Shown here in pieces: positions 11,811 through 25,259 of a stretch of DNA of 64,000 nucleotides. The notes under the pieces are model-generated. The model saw only the letters and a list, made by a program, of their open reading frames with translations. It made no database searches and had not been told where the DNA came from. The stretch spans positions 372,001 through 436,000 of the forward strand of contig CM065651.1 of the NCBI GenBank assembly GCA_033220425.1. The letters run 5' to 3'. Source of the stretch: Lepraria neglecta (lineage: Eukaryota; Ascomycota; Lecanoromycetes; Lecanorales; Stereocaulaceae). The position numbers and the translations under genes were made by a program. Positions within the stretch are counted from its first letter, which is position 1. Each line of letters begins with the position of its first letter.

Positions 11811-14800
11811 ATGCCCTACGCTCCAGGGCCAATGACCGAGAGGTCCCCCGAGGAAGACGACCGTCGGCGAAGGGATTACATTGCTCAATCACCTACACAT
11901 AGCCACCCCTACTCGCCAATCAATGGGGCACATCCCCAGTCGCCATACAACCAATACTCCTCTCGACCATCCACATCAGCAGCAATGTCATTGCCACCCG
12001 CGATAAGTCCGCGAGTAGGGCCCCCTCACTCACCCAAGATGAACGGTCCTTCACACAACGGTTCAGTGTACCATCATAGAGAGTCGAGCGGCTCTACGCG
12101 CTACGATCCAATATCGGAACACCGTGAAGGTCAGACAAGTTGGAGACAGTCGCCATACCATACACGTTCGCCCAAAGAGGTAAGTTGAGCTTGTGGCAAT
12201 CAATGTTGCCTTTGCTGCCTGTGTCCTCGACAAGTGCTGATCATGATTTTGTCATAGACCCGAGAGCCCGCCCCTTATGCTAGCCATTTCCCGGAGCCAA
12301 ACACTTCTCCTATCATATACCAATCGCCGACCAGGACGCATTTCTCACAGCATTCACCAACGTTCCCCACTTCACACGGACATACACCCAGCAGGCGAAG
12401 CTCAATAGCACAATCACCTGTGAAGAACAGTCTTGGGTCTCCTATCCAGCCGCAAGGCAGCTACAGCTATCCATCGCGCACGAACGGCTCTATGGACCGC
12501 CCTACTTCACAGGGCACAGTTGATGAAGATAGTGCGCAGGTCCACGCAAAGGTTTTCGATGAGCCAAAGAGTACGAGGACAAAAGATCCAATGTCATTCT
12601 CCAGCATTCTGTCAAGCAACGCTCCTGATCCGCCCAAGGCAACTTCCCGTTCCACACCAGCTTCAAAGCCAACTAAATCAGCTTCAAATACACCTAATGG
12701 AGATACCAAATCGTCTTCCTCAGCCCCTCGAAAAACTTTTTCCAGGCCTGTTGCTTCACCAAAGGACTACCCAACGCCGCCGAAACGATCCGTAAAGGCT
12801 GAAGCTGAAGTTCCCTCTCAACCGAAAAGCTTAGGAGTCAGTAAACCCAAGCTTGGCTCGGTGACATCGGATAAAGAAAACGAGAAGGTCAGGAAAGAAA
12901 TAGCAAGGATAGATGCGATGGAGTTAAGCGATATAGACTCACCGGAGTGGGAACTTGCCAAGCAACAGCATATTCAGGCATCCCAGAAGCGACAGCGAGA
13001 TGTCGAGGCTGTCGAAGACGTCAAGCGCAAGGTAAGTTCAAGCATCGTCGTAACGAGCTATGCACGCAAGCTGACAGAGTAAATTCAGCGTCGTCGAACG
13101 ACAACGTCCAAAGCAATCTCGCTCCAACTTGGCATATACGCCGATACAGGTAAACAGCGATTCCGGAACGGCTTCGAACCCGCCGCCCTCGAAGAGGTTC
13201 AGCGCAAGGAGGTCCAGGACGAGAAAGAACGTAAGAAGGATATGCAACGCAAGCGCCGCCGCGAAAAGACTATTCAACTACAGTCACTAGTGCAGAAGGA
13301 GTTGCTTGAACGAGTCGAGATGGCGTCCGATGAGACTGAGCGTGAGAAGCTACTCAGAGAGGCACAGAAAGCAGAGAAGAAGGTCAAGACAACCAAGCGG
13401 ATTCTCGAACAAGGTGACGCCCCTGAAGAAATTCGCGAAGTCACACCTATAGCGCCAAATCTTGAAGGTGGAACTATGAGCACGTTCCAAAGCGGCAGCA
13501 TAGTTTCTTCTGAGCCGCCAAGGAAGAAGGCCAAAGGACCTGCGGTACGGCCCAAAAAATCGAAAGAGAAGAAGCAAGCTGAGAAAGATGCTGCTGATGC
13601 TGGCTGGCTCCTTGGGTGGCCTGGGTCTGGTCAGCACCGTGACTCAGACGATCTGATCTTGATTGCGCCAAAAGAGGAGAATCGTCGAGAAACCTTGATG
13701 AGAGAAACGAAGGAAGTCAAGCAGCCGAGAGAGATCGCAAAAGAAGCTTCGCCAGCTGCACCAATGCTGACGAATTACGCCTCCAAAGGATACCAGCAAA
13801 TCTATGATCAGATATGGAAAGACATTGCCCGCAAGGATGTACCCAAGGTCTTTAGAATCAAGAATGAGTCGCTTGCAACGAAGGTATCCAATTTACGAAA
13901 GACCGCTCAGCTGGCATGTAAAGAAGCGCGGAGATGGCAGCTGCGCACTAACAAGGGGATGAAAGATGTCCAAGCTCGGGCAAAGAGAAGCATGCGAGAG
14001 ATGATGTCGTTCTGGAAGCGCAATGAGAGAGCAGAGCGAGATCTTCGAAAGGTGGCTGAGAAGCAAGAACTCGAAAATGCAAAGAAGGCTGAAGCCGACC
14101 GCGAATCCAACCGACAGAAGCGCAAGCTCAATTTCTTGATCTCACAGACCGAGCTGTATTCACATTTCATTGGCAAAAAGGTGAAGACCGATGAGGTAGA
14201 GCGCTCCACGGACAGTGCAGATGTTGCAGTGTCCACAGCCACCGTGACTGCAGGCAAAGCTGATGCTCATACCATCACGTTGCCAGATAGCGTGGGCCAG
14301 GTTGGAGCCAAAGTCACAAACTTCGAGGACCTTGACTTTGACGCTGAAGATGAGACTGTTTTAAGGCAAGCTGCGATGGCGAATGCGCAGAACGCTGTCC
14401 AAGAAGCCCAGAACAAGGCCCGCGCCTTCAACGGTGACGATGGCCAGCTACAGGCGCAATTCGACGATGGCGAGATGAACTTCCAGAACCCTACTGGATT
14501 GGGAGACATCGATGTAACGCAGCCAAAGATGCTGAACGCTCAGCTCAAGGAGTACCAGTTGAAGGGTCTTAATTGGTTGGTCAACCTTTATGAACAGGGC
14601 ATCAACGGGATTCTAGCAGATGAAATGGGTCTTGGCAAGACGGTGCAATCCATATCAGTCATGGCCTACCTCGCTGAGAAGCATAACATCTGGGGCCCCT
14701 TTCTCGTCATTGCTCCTTCGTCTACATTGCACAACTGGCAGCAGGAAATTACCCGCTTCATACCTGGTCTGAAGTGTTTGCCCTACTGGGGAAATGCAAA

Positions 14801-17169
14801 AGATCGAAAGGTTTTGCGTAAATTCTGGGATCGAAAGCACATCACGTACACCAAAGACTCGCCCTTCCACGTTCTCATTACCTCGTACCAGCTCGTTGTG
14901 CAAGACACCCAATACTTCCAGAAGATCCGATGGCAATACATGATCCTGGACGAAGCTCAGGCTATCAAGTCTTCGCAGAGTTCAAGATGGAAGAGCTTGC
15001 TTGGATTTCACTGCCGTAATCGTCTACTACTTACTGGAACACCGATCCAAAACAACATGCAGGAGCTGTGGGCTTTGTTACATTTCATCATGCCCAGTCT
15101 CTTCGACTCGCATGACGAATTCAGCGACTGGTTTTCGAAGGATATCGAAAGTCACGCGCAAAGTAATACCAAGCTAAACGAAGACCAGCTGAAGCGACTA
15201 CATATGATCCTGAAACCCTTCATGTTACGACGTATCAAGAAGCATGTTCAGAAGGAACTGGGAGACAAGATCGAGGAAGACGTCTTCTGCGATTTGACCT
15301 ACCGTCAACGAGCATACTATGGCAACCTACGTAATCGGATCAGCATAATGGACCTCATAGAGAAAGCTGCAATTGGCGATGATCAGGACACCGCAACCCT
15401 GATGAACTTGGTCATGCAATTCAGGAAAGTCTGCAATCATCCTGATCTTTTCGAGAGAGCAGAAACAAGTTCGCCGTACGCCCTAGCACACTACGCCGAG
15501 ACCGCATCCTTCTTACGAGAAGGCAACAATGTCAATGTGGCCTATTCAACAAGAAACCTCATTGAATACGACCTTCCTCGACTACTCTGTACTCCCGCAG
15601 CAAGGCTTGACATGCCTGGCCCGACCAATGCGAGAGCCGGTTTCAGAGGCAAATACTTGACAGAGCTGATGAACATCTGGACGCCTGAGAACATTCAGAA
15701 AAGCTCGACAGGTAACGCTGCTTTCTCTTGGATGCGTTTTACAGACACGTCGGCTGGCGAAGCATATACGGCATCACACAAAGGCTTGGCCGAGCGAGCG
15801 ATGCAACTTGCAGACAAGGTTCCTCGTCTTGCGAGATTGAAAGCTGTGTACGATGAGGCCGACGGAGCAGGCTATACTCCAGCACATACGCTGTTCAACA
15901 TTGTAGAGCGCAACGACCGCCGCCCTCTCTCCGACATAACAGCAGAAAATCGCCTCCACAATCTCCTGGATGTTTCCAGGAGGGCTTTCGAAGACCAGGG
16001 ACTGAATGTCATCGAGCAATGTGCTAGGCCTAGCGCCTCCGCACCTCCGATACAGATTGCTTGCTCGGACCAGGCATCGCGGGTTGACAAGGAGAACACT
16101 ATCTTTAATGTTCCTCTACGCAAAGCTCTCTACGGAATATCCGAGAAGGACGAGGCTGCGCTTCTCGAGGCCAAGGTCAATCCTGACAGATACCCATTGA
16201 ACAACATGCTACCCCAGCCGCTTTCACATAAGGCTAGATTTACTAGCATCCATGTCCCCTCAATGCGCCGCTTCGTCTCCGACTCTGGTAAACTTGCTAA
16301 GCTAGACCAGCTCCTCCGCCAACTGAAGAATGGCGGACACCGCGTCTTGCTGTACTTCCAGATGACTCGCATGATAGATTTGATGGAGGAGTACCTCACC
16401 TACCGCAATTACAAGTACGTCCGACTCGACGGCTCGACCAAACTCGAGGACCGAAGAGATACAGTTGCAGATTTCCAGACCAAACCAGAGATCTTCGTCT
16501 TCTTACTCTCCACCCGTGCTGGTGGTTTGGGTATCAACTTGACAGCTGCCGATACTGTCATCTTTTACGACTCGGATTGGAATCCTACGATCGACTCCCA
16601 AGCCATGGACCGAGCTCATCGTCTCGGCCAGACGAAGCAAGTCACAGTCTACCGCATGATCACACGTGGCACGATCGAAGAGCGTATTCGCAAACGAGCC
16701 TTACAAAAGGAAGAGGTGCAGAGGGTCGTCATCTCTGGCGGAAGTGGTGCTGGTGTGGACTTCAACACCAGAAGCAAAGAGAACCGTAACAAGGACATCG
16801 CCCTCTGGCTTGCGGACGATGAGCAGGCTGAAATGATTGAGAAGAAAGAGCAGGAGATTGCTGCGAAGGGCGAGGAGGGCAAGAAGGGTGGTAGGAAGAA
16901 GACTGGTGGGCGGAAGAAGGATGTTTCTTTGGATGACATGTATCATGAAGGTAGGTTCCACTTGCCCAACTCCACCATCTTAACCGTTCACTAACCACCT
17001 TTTCACTCCAGGCGAAGGACACTTCGACGACGGAAGCAACAAACCCTCCGGCGCAGCCACACCAATGGAACAACCAGAACCGGCAGCCCCCGGAAAGAGG
17101 AAGGGAATATCGAAAAAAGCGAAGACCGCGAAGCAAAGACTCGCTATTGCAGACGGATCGGGTGCATAA
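11811..17169 (+). CDS. INO80: INO80 chromatin-remodelling ATPase
   Basis: Exons 11811-12179, 12258-13031, 13089-16950 and 17012-17169 give 1720 residues. The first 380 residues are Ser/Pro-rich and low complexity. A basic helical region at about 590-720 corresponds to the DBINO/HSA segment that recruits actin and Arps. The Snf2 ATPase follows: ADEMGLGKT (Walker A) near residue 892, DEAQ (family variant of DEAH) near 1002, and [14 protein letters not shown] with [11 protein letters not shown] in the C-terminal lobe near 1520-1560. The long insert between the lobes is diagnostic for Ino80. The complex slides nucleosomes and acts on H2A.Z in transcription, replication and repair. The last intron separates a basic C-terminal tail of about 50 residues. 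The start ATG follows in-frame stops and no earlier coding exon was recognised. Confidence 0.94.
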
Positions 17170-18359
17170 TAGCATGTACGGGAAAAGCGGATCAAGGAAA
17201 AGGAGCATGCATAGCATGTATGGAAATACCTCGAGGGCGAAGGAAAAAGAAGCAGGCATACGGATGCATGAATAACAGGACAAGGCGGCAGGCATACATG
17301 AATGGCATGGCGCATTATTCAATGGATTGGAGGTTGCCTGTATTACTTTACTGTCGTTTTCTTCTTTGTTGTAACATAGCTAGGGTGTTTGAGCATTACT
17401 AAAACAGGACAGCGTAGGGTGCATGCATGGGAGCACGGACGGACGGTTCTTTAGGAAGACACAGATTTAATACACAGGCTTCTAGTCATACTATTCTGGC
17501 CCAGACTAACAACCTTTGAGCAGACGTGATGAGGGAGGGCATGGCGGATGAGATGATTGTCAGCCATGTTAGGAGTAAAGGGGGGGGGGTATATGTTACA
17601 GATAGGTAGACAGATCTTCAGCAAGTCAAAAGATTACAAGATGTCGACTTCGAAAAGTCTTCTTCATGAGCTCAAATGATGCATGCAAAGATAGCAACAA
17701 CATGTGCGGTTGTCGAGACCTGAAGCCCTTGTTACATGACTACTAGCTAACATGGTCACTCTGACAGACAGCAAAGGCATAAAAAGGGAGTACAATACTA
17801 GTGGGTCACTTCCAATGCACAGCAATCATGACACTACTAGGTGTTATGTAGTTTCTCTTGCTTTTCAAAACGTCTATAATCACTAGGTATAGCCCATCCT
17901 AAAGGCCACATCGCTAACAAGCTGACTATTGAATATGTAAACCTTCCGACAACGAAAGCGCATCCATCATGCTTTCGCTTTTCAAATGAACGGCCAGCGC
18001 TACTCCGGACCATCTCTAGCCAACTCCAGGCTAACATACCCCGGGCATGAAATACGTAAGTACAGGGCTAAAAGGAAAGGGAATGCTGTGATCTTCATTC
18101 AACTCGCTCAATCGCTTGATGGGCGAGAGCCGACATTTGTCGCTGATATTGTAGGAAATTAAGGAAGAAGGTATTTTGGAAGTTGCCGGACCAAGGAGAG
18201 TCGTAGCTGTCGTGAATGTGTTGGATGATATTGTAGGTAGGTTCGCTCGTGCGTGAAATGTACTTTTGAGGGTCGAAGCAGTGATGGCAGTCTAGGTCAT
18301 TAAAGGGAGCATGATAGCGAGATGTAAGGCGAAGTCGAAGCAGAGAGCCGGTAGCAATG
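17170..18359. other. Convergent intergenic region (INO80 / STE12 3' flanks)
   Basis: About 1.2 kb without recognisable coding sequence. It includes a run of G around 17581-17589. A long 3' UTR for either gene would account for part of it. Confidence 0.5.
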
Positions 18360-20798
18360 TTACATCTGTTGCTGGAGAAGATGTTGATTCGTCATCATGG
18401 TTGGAGGAGCCATTCCGTGGCTGACGCCCATCCCTGTAGCTGGCATACGCATCGAAGCCGCAGTCATATTCGTCATTGCGCTATTCGACATGCCGTTGGT
18501 CATGTAACCATGATCCGAAGGTGGCGGTGACATTTCGTCCTCGAGTGTACCAAAGTCATTCTCTTCAGCCTCCTCGACGTCCTCCTCGCTGTAACTGCCT
18601 CCCTCCCCATCCGGACGCGCCTCGTGTGTGCGACGATGCCTGAAATAGGGGTAAGCACGTAATCTTGAGAGTGGGGGGCATTGCATGCACTTACTGGGCA
18701 AGGTTATCTGATCGCGAAAATGCTTTGCTGCAGTGAGGGCAGACATATGGCCTCTCCTGAGTATGGGTCCTTACGTGCCTAACCGCCGGGAACAGTCAGC
18801 GGCTGCGGAAATTAAAACGTCATGAAACACTCGAAATAGCACAAATGGGTCAAAAAGGAGGGGGTCAAACATACCGTTTCAAATGCTCTAGTCTCTTGAA
18901 GAGGCGCCCGCATGTTGGGATCGGGCACGAGTGCGACTTGTGTGGATAGGGACCCAATTCCATCATAGTGGCGCTCCGAGCTCGTCGTGCGGGCCCTGGT
19001 CGGCTCCCTTGTGTGGACACGGGGCTGTTGTCGAGGGTTTGGGTGGGTATGTTATCATTTTGATAGCCAGAGTACTCGTGAGATTGCATCATACCCATGT
19101 TTGCGTGTGGGGCTGGGCTTCCTTCCAAGGTCTGGAGTGGTGTGCCGTGGCGTGACATCTGCTCAAGCATCTCTTTTTGTTGCGCTACCATGTTGGCGTA
19201 GCCATTGGGTAGAGCAGGTGGGGAGTTGCGTTGTGATACTGGGTCTTCACCATCTGGGCCAACAGAGGCTGATACGGATCGACGAAGATCGCTGTGTCGA
19301 TGGGGTGCATGTGGCATGGTATTGGGTGTGGTGGTGGTTCCAACGACACCGTTCGTGCTAGGCGGGATTGACGACCGTCGTCTTCGCTGCTTGTATGTAG
19401 GCGAGCCTTCGATGACCGAGTAGACATTATTTGATGGGTATCTCTGAGCTGTAGAGTATTGGCCTCCGGACACGTTTGAGGTCGGCAATTGCATCATGGT
19501 GTTGAAGTTCTGAGACGAGCCCATCTCCGGAATAGCAGTGTAAAGACCCGTATCCTCGTTGGCAATGTAGGCTGGCTCGGCACCGAGGCCTTGTGCTTGT
19601 TGCGGAGGAGTGATCGGTTCGAAGGAGAGACCCCGATTGCTGTAATCCTCATATTGCGATGAAACAAATGAGGGCGCTGGTGAGTACTCCATGTAGGTCG
19701 GCATCGAAGTATGGCGTTGATGCACCCTTGTGAGTGGAATACCGTTCCGATCATATTGCAACTGCCCGTAGTCTTGCTCTCGCTTGACGAAGTTCGTCGC
19801 TGCTGTGGGAGGCATAGTGACCTGAGAGTAAGCTCCCATTGTTTGCGTCATTTCCTCTGAAACACTGGGCATCGGTTGTGGTACGAGCTGTGGTGGTGGC
19901 ATGGAGTCTGTAGCTCGCAAGACTGGTGAGGTCGACTGCGAGTAAGCGGAGGAGGCATTGGCAGAGAATGACGAGGTGTTCGCTTGTTGCGCCTTGGTGA
20001 GTTGCTCGAAGAGCGACTGGGACGAATCGAACTCAAAGGACAAAGCGGGCTCCGAGACTGCCATTGTTGTTGCTTCCTGATTCATCTTTTCCCTCTTCAG
20101 GTCTCTCTCCAGCGCATCAAGGAAAAGCCGGTCGTGCGGTACACTGTACCAGTAGAACACCTTCTGCTTCTTTTGCGTTCGAATGCAATTGTTCTTGTAC
20201 ATGAAGTCGAGGAAGGGGCTCTTTGGCTCCTCGAGCGACGCATCGGTGCCAGACTTGAGGTTGCGCAGATCCGAGAAGATGCCTTCCTCGAACTTCTTCG
20301 AGTTCTTCACGGGTCGTCCAAAGGCTTGGAAGCGGAATGATAGACAGCGCACGATATCTGTGCCGGAGATATGGAAGAGGTTATTCCTACAAGTCATTAG
20401 CATCGATTGATTGCTGATTGTATGACATGCTAGATCGACAAGGCCTGCTCACCATAAGACGCAAGACACGTACTCCCCCGTGGGCAGTAAGAATCTTCGG
20501 ATGTATTGATCGGGAGTCCAGTCCACAGGTGCGGAGATGAGGAAGTATTTGACTATCACTTGAATCAGCTTGTGTCACCGATGGCCGGTAGCACCTTTCG
20601 CCACGCAGAGCGCAGAGACGAAGAACTCGTGTTGAATAGGAGAGATGCTATCGAAGGTGACTTACGATTATCGACTTGCTGCAGTGCGACCTGCGCATCT
20701 TGTGGAAGGTTTTGTTGTGCTGAATCAGAGAGCATGAAGGTCTCTGGCTTCTGCGGTGGCGCCATTGCCGTTGCGCTATTCTGCGAATACATGGCCAT
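18360..20798 (-). CDS. STE12: Transcription factor Ste12 (STE domain plus two C2H2 fingers)
   Basis: Exons 20798-20666, 20552-20453, 20386-18875, 18778-18695 and 18639-18360 give 702 residues. The DNA-binding STE region (about residues 45-170) includes [29 protein letters not shown] and [21 protein letters not shown] long Ser/Gln/Pro-rich middle follows, then two C2H2 fingers: [19 protein letters not shown] and [17 protein letters not shown]. This arrangement, STE domain with C-terminal zinc fingers, is that of filamentous fungi and is absent from yeast Ste12. The protein is the target of the mating/filamentation MAP kinase and is needed for host penetration in several plant pathogens. The fingers are split by two introns (96 and 55 nt) around an 84-nt exon whose omission would keep the frame. 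Confidence 0.95.
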
Positions 20799-23739
20799 CG
20801 CAGCGAGGTGGGATCCGGCAGCAGGCAGGAGGATGCTGTAGGTTCCCTTTGGCAGAAGGATTCGATTCTAAAAGCGGGATAGAAGGGCAGTGCTTGAAGT
20901 GTTGGGAGATCGACCAGCGGGAGATGTGTGGAACAGAAGCTGCGGGACTCTCCAATTGGCAGCAGCGACAAGTCTGAGCGAATGTATGGATCTGGGCGGT
21001 GTAGAGAGGCCAGCCTCGAGGAAACGGTTGTGGATACTGACGCGAAAGATTGCGGATCCAAACGCAAGAGTGCAGGGCCTGCCTGTCAAACAAGGGATCG
21101 TCCTTCAAACCTCGCACCAAATGGCGAGATTGTGTGAAGAAACAAAAAGTGAAAACAAATGCCCAGGTCAGTCGTTTCAAGACCTGTTCAGGACCTTGAC
21201 GGTTCTGTCTGAGAGTCTGTAGCGACGGGAAGCGAGACGTCGAAGAAGGGAGTAGGAGCTAGGTGTGGGATTTCCTAGGTTTCTGTGATGTACGGAGTAA
21301 ACGGTACAAGGAAGCGGTAAGGGGAGGGGGAGCTGGTGTTTTAGAATTCTGAGGGGAGGTTTGAGGAAGCGGTTGGAGGGTTTTAGATTTCGGGGGCCTG
21401 TGGGGGAGAACATGGCACAGGGGGTTGATGATAGGCTAGTCACACCCCTGTCGACGGGGCTTGCCTCCAACAACTGGCCCACTGAACCTTGTCGGGCCTA
21501 TTTCAGCGTCATAGTCCGTACGGTAGGCCGATCTCTACATTTCCAATTTTGGTATCAATCGAATGGGCTAAATACAGACTCCATCCAGCCGTGCTACTTG
21601 ACTACTACCGCTTCCACAATCATATGATGGCTACAGGAATCACCGATGGTCTGGTGGGCAGTATCCAAATGAATTAATATCTTGGGCGAGCCTCTAGAGC
21701 CGCCCCGAAAGTAAATGGGATGAACGTGCGGAGATGAGCAAGCTCATGCTGACCTCAGGCACAGTCAACTCCAAAAAGCCCAAGATTATTAAAAGCGCAA
21801 AGATGACTGTTAGTTGTCCGTTCCTTGCCTTTCTCCAACATACTGAGTGAGACGAATCTACAATGATCAAGCAGTTCGCATGCAAGGACCGCATGCTCCA
21901 CTTGTGTACCTCCAACCTGGTTGTGGTTCCTTGCATGTGGCCAGAGCCGCTGTTGCTTTGTTCTGTGGAAATGATGTTATCGCCCCCCTCGGCAGAAAAG
22001 TTCTAAAGGCTGGTACGACATGGTCAACCGAAGTCTTGTGGCTTCGTTTGGTGAGCGGCACGCGAAAAGGAAAAAGACTTTCGGATGATACAAGTGATTG
22101 GTTTGAGGTTGGGTTCACGAATCTAATCGAGGCGCTAATGGGCGCTTAGCTATTCTTGTCCTAGGCTTACGAACCGAGGCGAATCTGAAACTTGCCCCAG
22201 GCCTGCTTCAGGTTCGCCTCCAAAGAACATAAAAAGGTTGTCATCGGAGTTGTTTGCTCGGTGTGGCACTTGAGGCTCGGTAACCTGATGCGGGTCATGG
22301 ATAACTCAACAGAGAGGCGTAGAATTCCAAGAGCTGAACATCTCGTATTCTCTGAGCATTTAATTGCAAGACAGTTAGTCTCCTCCCGATGCGCCTCTCA
22401 GGAGAATTGTCGCGGGTCAATGATCTGCCTTAACGGTATGATCAGTCCTCATGAAGCAGCCTTTGAGGGGACCAAAGCCCCGAGGGACGTGCTTTCTGAT
22501 CTAAAATCATGATTCATTCCATATCAGACCGCTCACTTGCGATCCAGCCACTTTCTGCAGGCTTGTAGTTGCACAGACTGTTTACTGACAAAGGGTCCCC
22601 TAGGATAATGTCCAACGAGGACCGCTCAAAGTCATCACTAATGCTACTAGTTGTGGACTCTGGGGCCGTTTGACAGGAAATTTTCCGGTTGGGAAGGGTG
22701 GATGCTTCACAGTATCTGGTACCTAGTCGAGCTTCAGAGGCTCAACGCACACGGGATGAATCTGTGAGTACATGGATTGATAGGAGCGCAAGAGAATCCG
22801 CTGACCACCGTTAGGCCACAATGTGGGCCCGGATTTCGTCACTAGTGAGAGCTGATATGTACACCGGGATCAAGGATTTTGATTCGTTTTCCTAATTGAG
22901 TGTTCAAGAAACCCGGGCCTGCGCTGCGGCACGAGTGATCCCACCGTCATGCTGCAAAGAAGGAGAAAAAGAAGGCGTGCTAGTTTGATCGACACTCTGA
23001 AACACATACAACATATAGGCGCCAACAAATCCCCCGACCATCATGCTGGCACTGGCGTGATCTTGTGTTTATACATACTAGACAGCTGGGAGAAACAGAG
23101 AAGCATCAGCTTAATCCATGTTCCTAGATAACGAACGTTGTAAACTTGACCTGAAGCTCTTGATGCGGAATATAAAAATTCCAAGCGAAAGAATGTAGCA
23201 GATGAAATTGGATATAGAGCCGCTTGTAGGTTCTGTGGCCAAACACTCGGTCCAATGCCCACCCATCTCGGCATTGACTTTTCCAAACTCCACGGATACA
23301 TGCCGTCTCTATTCTCAAGTCTCAATGAGCCGTCCCGCTTCTACAGCAGAGATGCTAATTATAGAGACTCTTCATGAAGTCTAATCCTCAATCGATTCAG
23401 GGTGCTGGAAAAAGCTTCTGAGCATCAAACGAAGACCATTGGGCAAGACCCTCGTGCAAATAGGCGGTCGAGTCGTCCGTTTCACGCGCTCCTGCCAAAG
23501 ATCTCATCAGCTCGCTGGATTATCCTCCTGACACCGGTAACAAGAGTTCATTATGGTAATAATCTCGCGGGGGAAAAGCTGATCATTGCGGGTTTTGTTT
23601 AATGACATGGCCCTAGCTTTGGCATCCGTGTTCATGCTATTCGAGCTTTGACCATAGAGCCCTTAAGATCCGCAGCAATGGCATTGAGTCGTAGGTCCAG
23701 CCATCACGCTGCCCAGGTCAAATTAATAACGCGGCTGTC
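20799..23739. other. Long region with no recognisable gene
   Basis: About 2.9 kb upstream of STE12 and downstream of the lipase gene. The STE12 leader and promoter must lie in the left part. Many open frames of 60-140 codons exist on both strands, but none shows a domain, a plausible splice chain or a signal peptide. An imperfect hairpin lies at 22176-22220. Confidence 0.45.
22176..22220. repeat. Imperfect inverted repeat (16-bp arms, 13-nt loop)
   Basis: The arms 22176-22191 and 22205-22220 are complementary except at two positions. Both exceptions are transitions, so G-U pairing would keep the RNA stem intact. No flanking duplication was seen. It could be a chance structure or a short relic. 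Confidence 0.4.
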
Positions 23740-25259
23740 TCAGGATGAAGGATCAATAGCAATCCAACCCCTCACAGACCCATCAGTAGTATCTAGTATC
23801 ATCTGGTCCTGACCCAGCGCAAGCCCTACGCCGTTCGGGGACTCCGGCACTTTCACGCTCTCATGGTCATCCATAATCCCCATATCCAACTTACTTGTCC
23901 TAGCAACGCTAATACCGCTCCGTCTTAGTGATTCCAAGATAGCGCGCGCGTTCAGTCTTAACGTCCTCTCTGGTTCCTCAGCTTTCAGAGCCTTCTTCGT
24001 TATCCAGGGGAATAGGAGGCCGAAGTCTGATTGGGACAGGTGTGCTGAAGCAATAGAATAGAAGACGTGTGGTTGAATATTAGAGGTATGGCTCGCGGGA
24101 GGAGACACAGCGCGGAGTGTATTGCGTAGGTTGGAGGACCACTTGAAGAAGCCCTCGGAGAGAATTGCTAGAGGTGGTGAGGGTGGTGTGGTCTGGGAGA
24201 GAGCCTTAGAGGTAGAATAAGCGGGTAGGGGCTTGGCCCACAGAGAGGACGTGGAGTTGAAGAGGAGCGGGAGTGTCCAGAGATCAAGAAGCGTGGTAGA
24301 AGAAGAAGGCGTGATCTGCTCCGATAATGCAGAAGATTGTGTTGCGGCGTAGAGGGGAGAGTTGCCGTAGAAGATAGATTTGACGAATTGTACGATGGTC
24401 GAGGCACCGAAGGAATGACCGGCCCAGGAGATCTTGCCAGGTCTGTGTACATCGATCAGGGATTGGAAGGCCGCAAGGTGGTCCTCCGCTGACCTCGAGG
24501 TCTGAATATTGGTGAGGGTTGATCCTTTGTCCAGTTTCAGCAAAGCATCGTGGACCAATCCCAACTCCCAGCATCTAATCTTCAATTGCAAATCTCTGCC
24601 CTCTTCCACTTCCAGATTCGGTTCATGCGGTAATGACGTGTAATGCACCGATGTTCGTTTGCTATCTGCAGCCTCTTTGATGAATGATATAGGCGCACTT
24701 CCATCCCTATGCTCAGGTGCCACTACTACTAGTCCATGGCTTGCTAACGAGCCACAGATATGACTGTATGAATTTCTTGTTCCTCCAAGCCCATGCGAGA
24801 ATATCATGACCGGCCATCGTCCTTCGTTCTCGGGAGGCGGTTGTAAAGGTTTTGCGTTTCGAGTAGCAGGTATCGTGGTGTAGTAGATGAGTCTGAAAAA
24901 TGGGATATAGCTGCAGTAGAGTCAGCACGTGACCATATTTGAATCGGGAGACAAGACTTGTGGCACCTCAACAACGAAGCAAGCCACGGGCTAGCTTGCA
25001 TGAAACGGTAATACGCCCTCAAGTGTTCTCCCTGCGGTTCAGGAAGCCAGGATACTGACTTCGCCCTCTGCTCTGGCTCACATGGGTAGAAGAGGCGGAA
25101 GCTGATTGTTGACACTTGGGGGTCTGGAGCCGGCGCTGAGCTGGAGAGCTCTGATACAGGTATCTCGACATCTTGTGTGCCAACGGTGTATGGACCTGAA
25201 TATGCTGGGAAAGAAGGAACCGGGCTGAGCCGAGAAAGAAAAGGTGTGTCAGTATGCAT
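23740..25259 (-). CDS. PAF-acetylhydrolase family phospholipase (isoform II-like)
   Basis: Exons 25259-24967 and 24910-23740 give 487 residues. The alpha/beta-hydrolase core shows the oxyanion segment [14 protein letters not shown], the strand and loop [13 protein letters not shown], and the nucleophile elbow [10 protein letters not shown] (GxSxG, Ser near residue 261). The enzymes hydrolyse the short or oxidised sn-2 acyl group of phospholipids. No signal peptide or membrane segment is obvious, so it is probably intracellular. The first ATG (25259) precedes the conserved [21 protein letters not shown] stretch; the frame extends upstream only through a GTG. The single 56-nt intron has donor GTGCCA and a GCTGAC branch-like site. 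Confidence 0.87.

Noticed and set aside
17581-17589. Poly-G run as a regulatory site
   Set aside because: A simple homopolymer in an intergenic region without nearby structure or gene start.
18360-20798. Possible secondary-metabolite or mating cluster around Ste12 and the transporter
   Set aside because: No polyketide synthase, peptide synthetase, terpene cyclase or mating-type gene is present; neighbours are housekeeping genes.
22192-22512. 106-codon plus-strand frame in the gene-free region
   Set aside because: No domain, no signal peptide and no plausible splice partner; comparable to the number of chance frames expected here.
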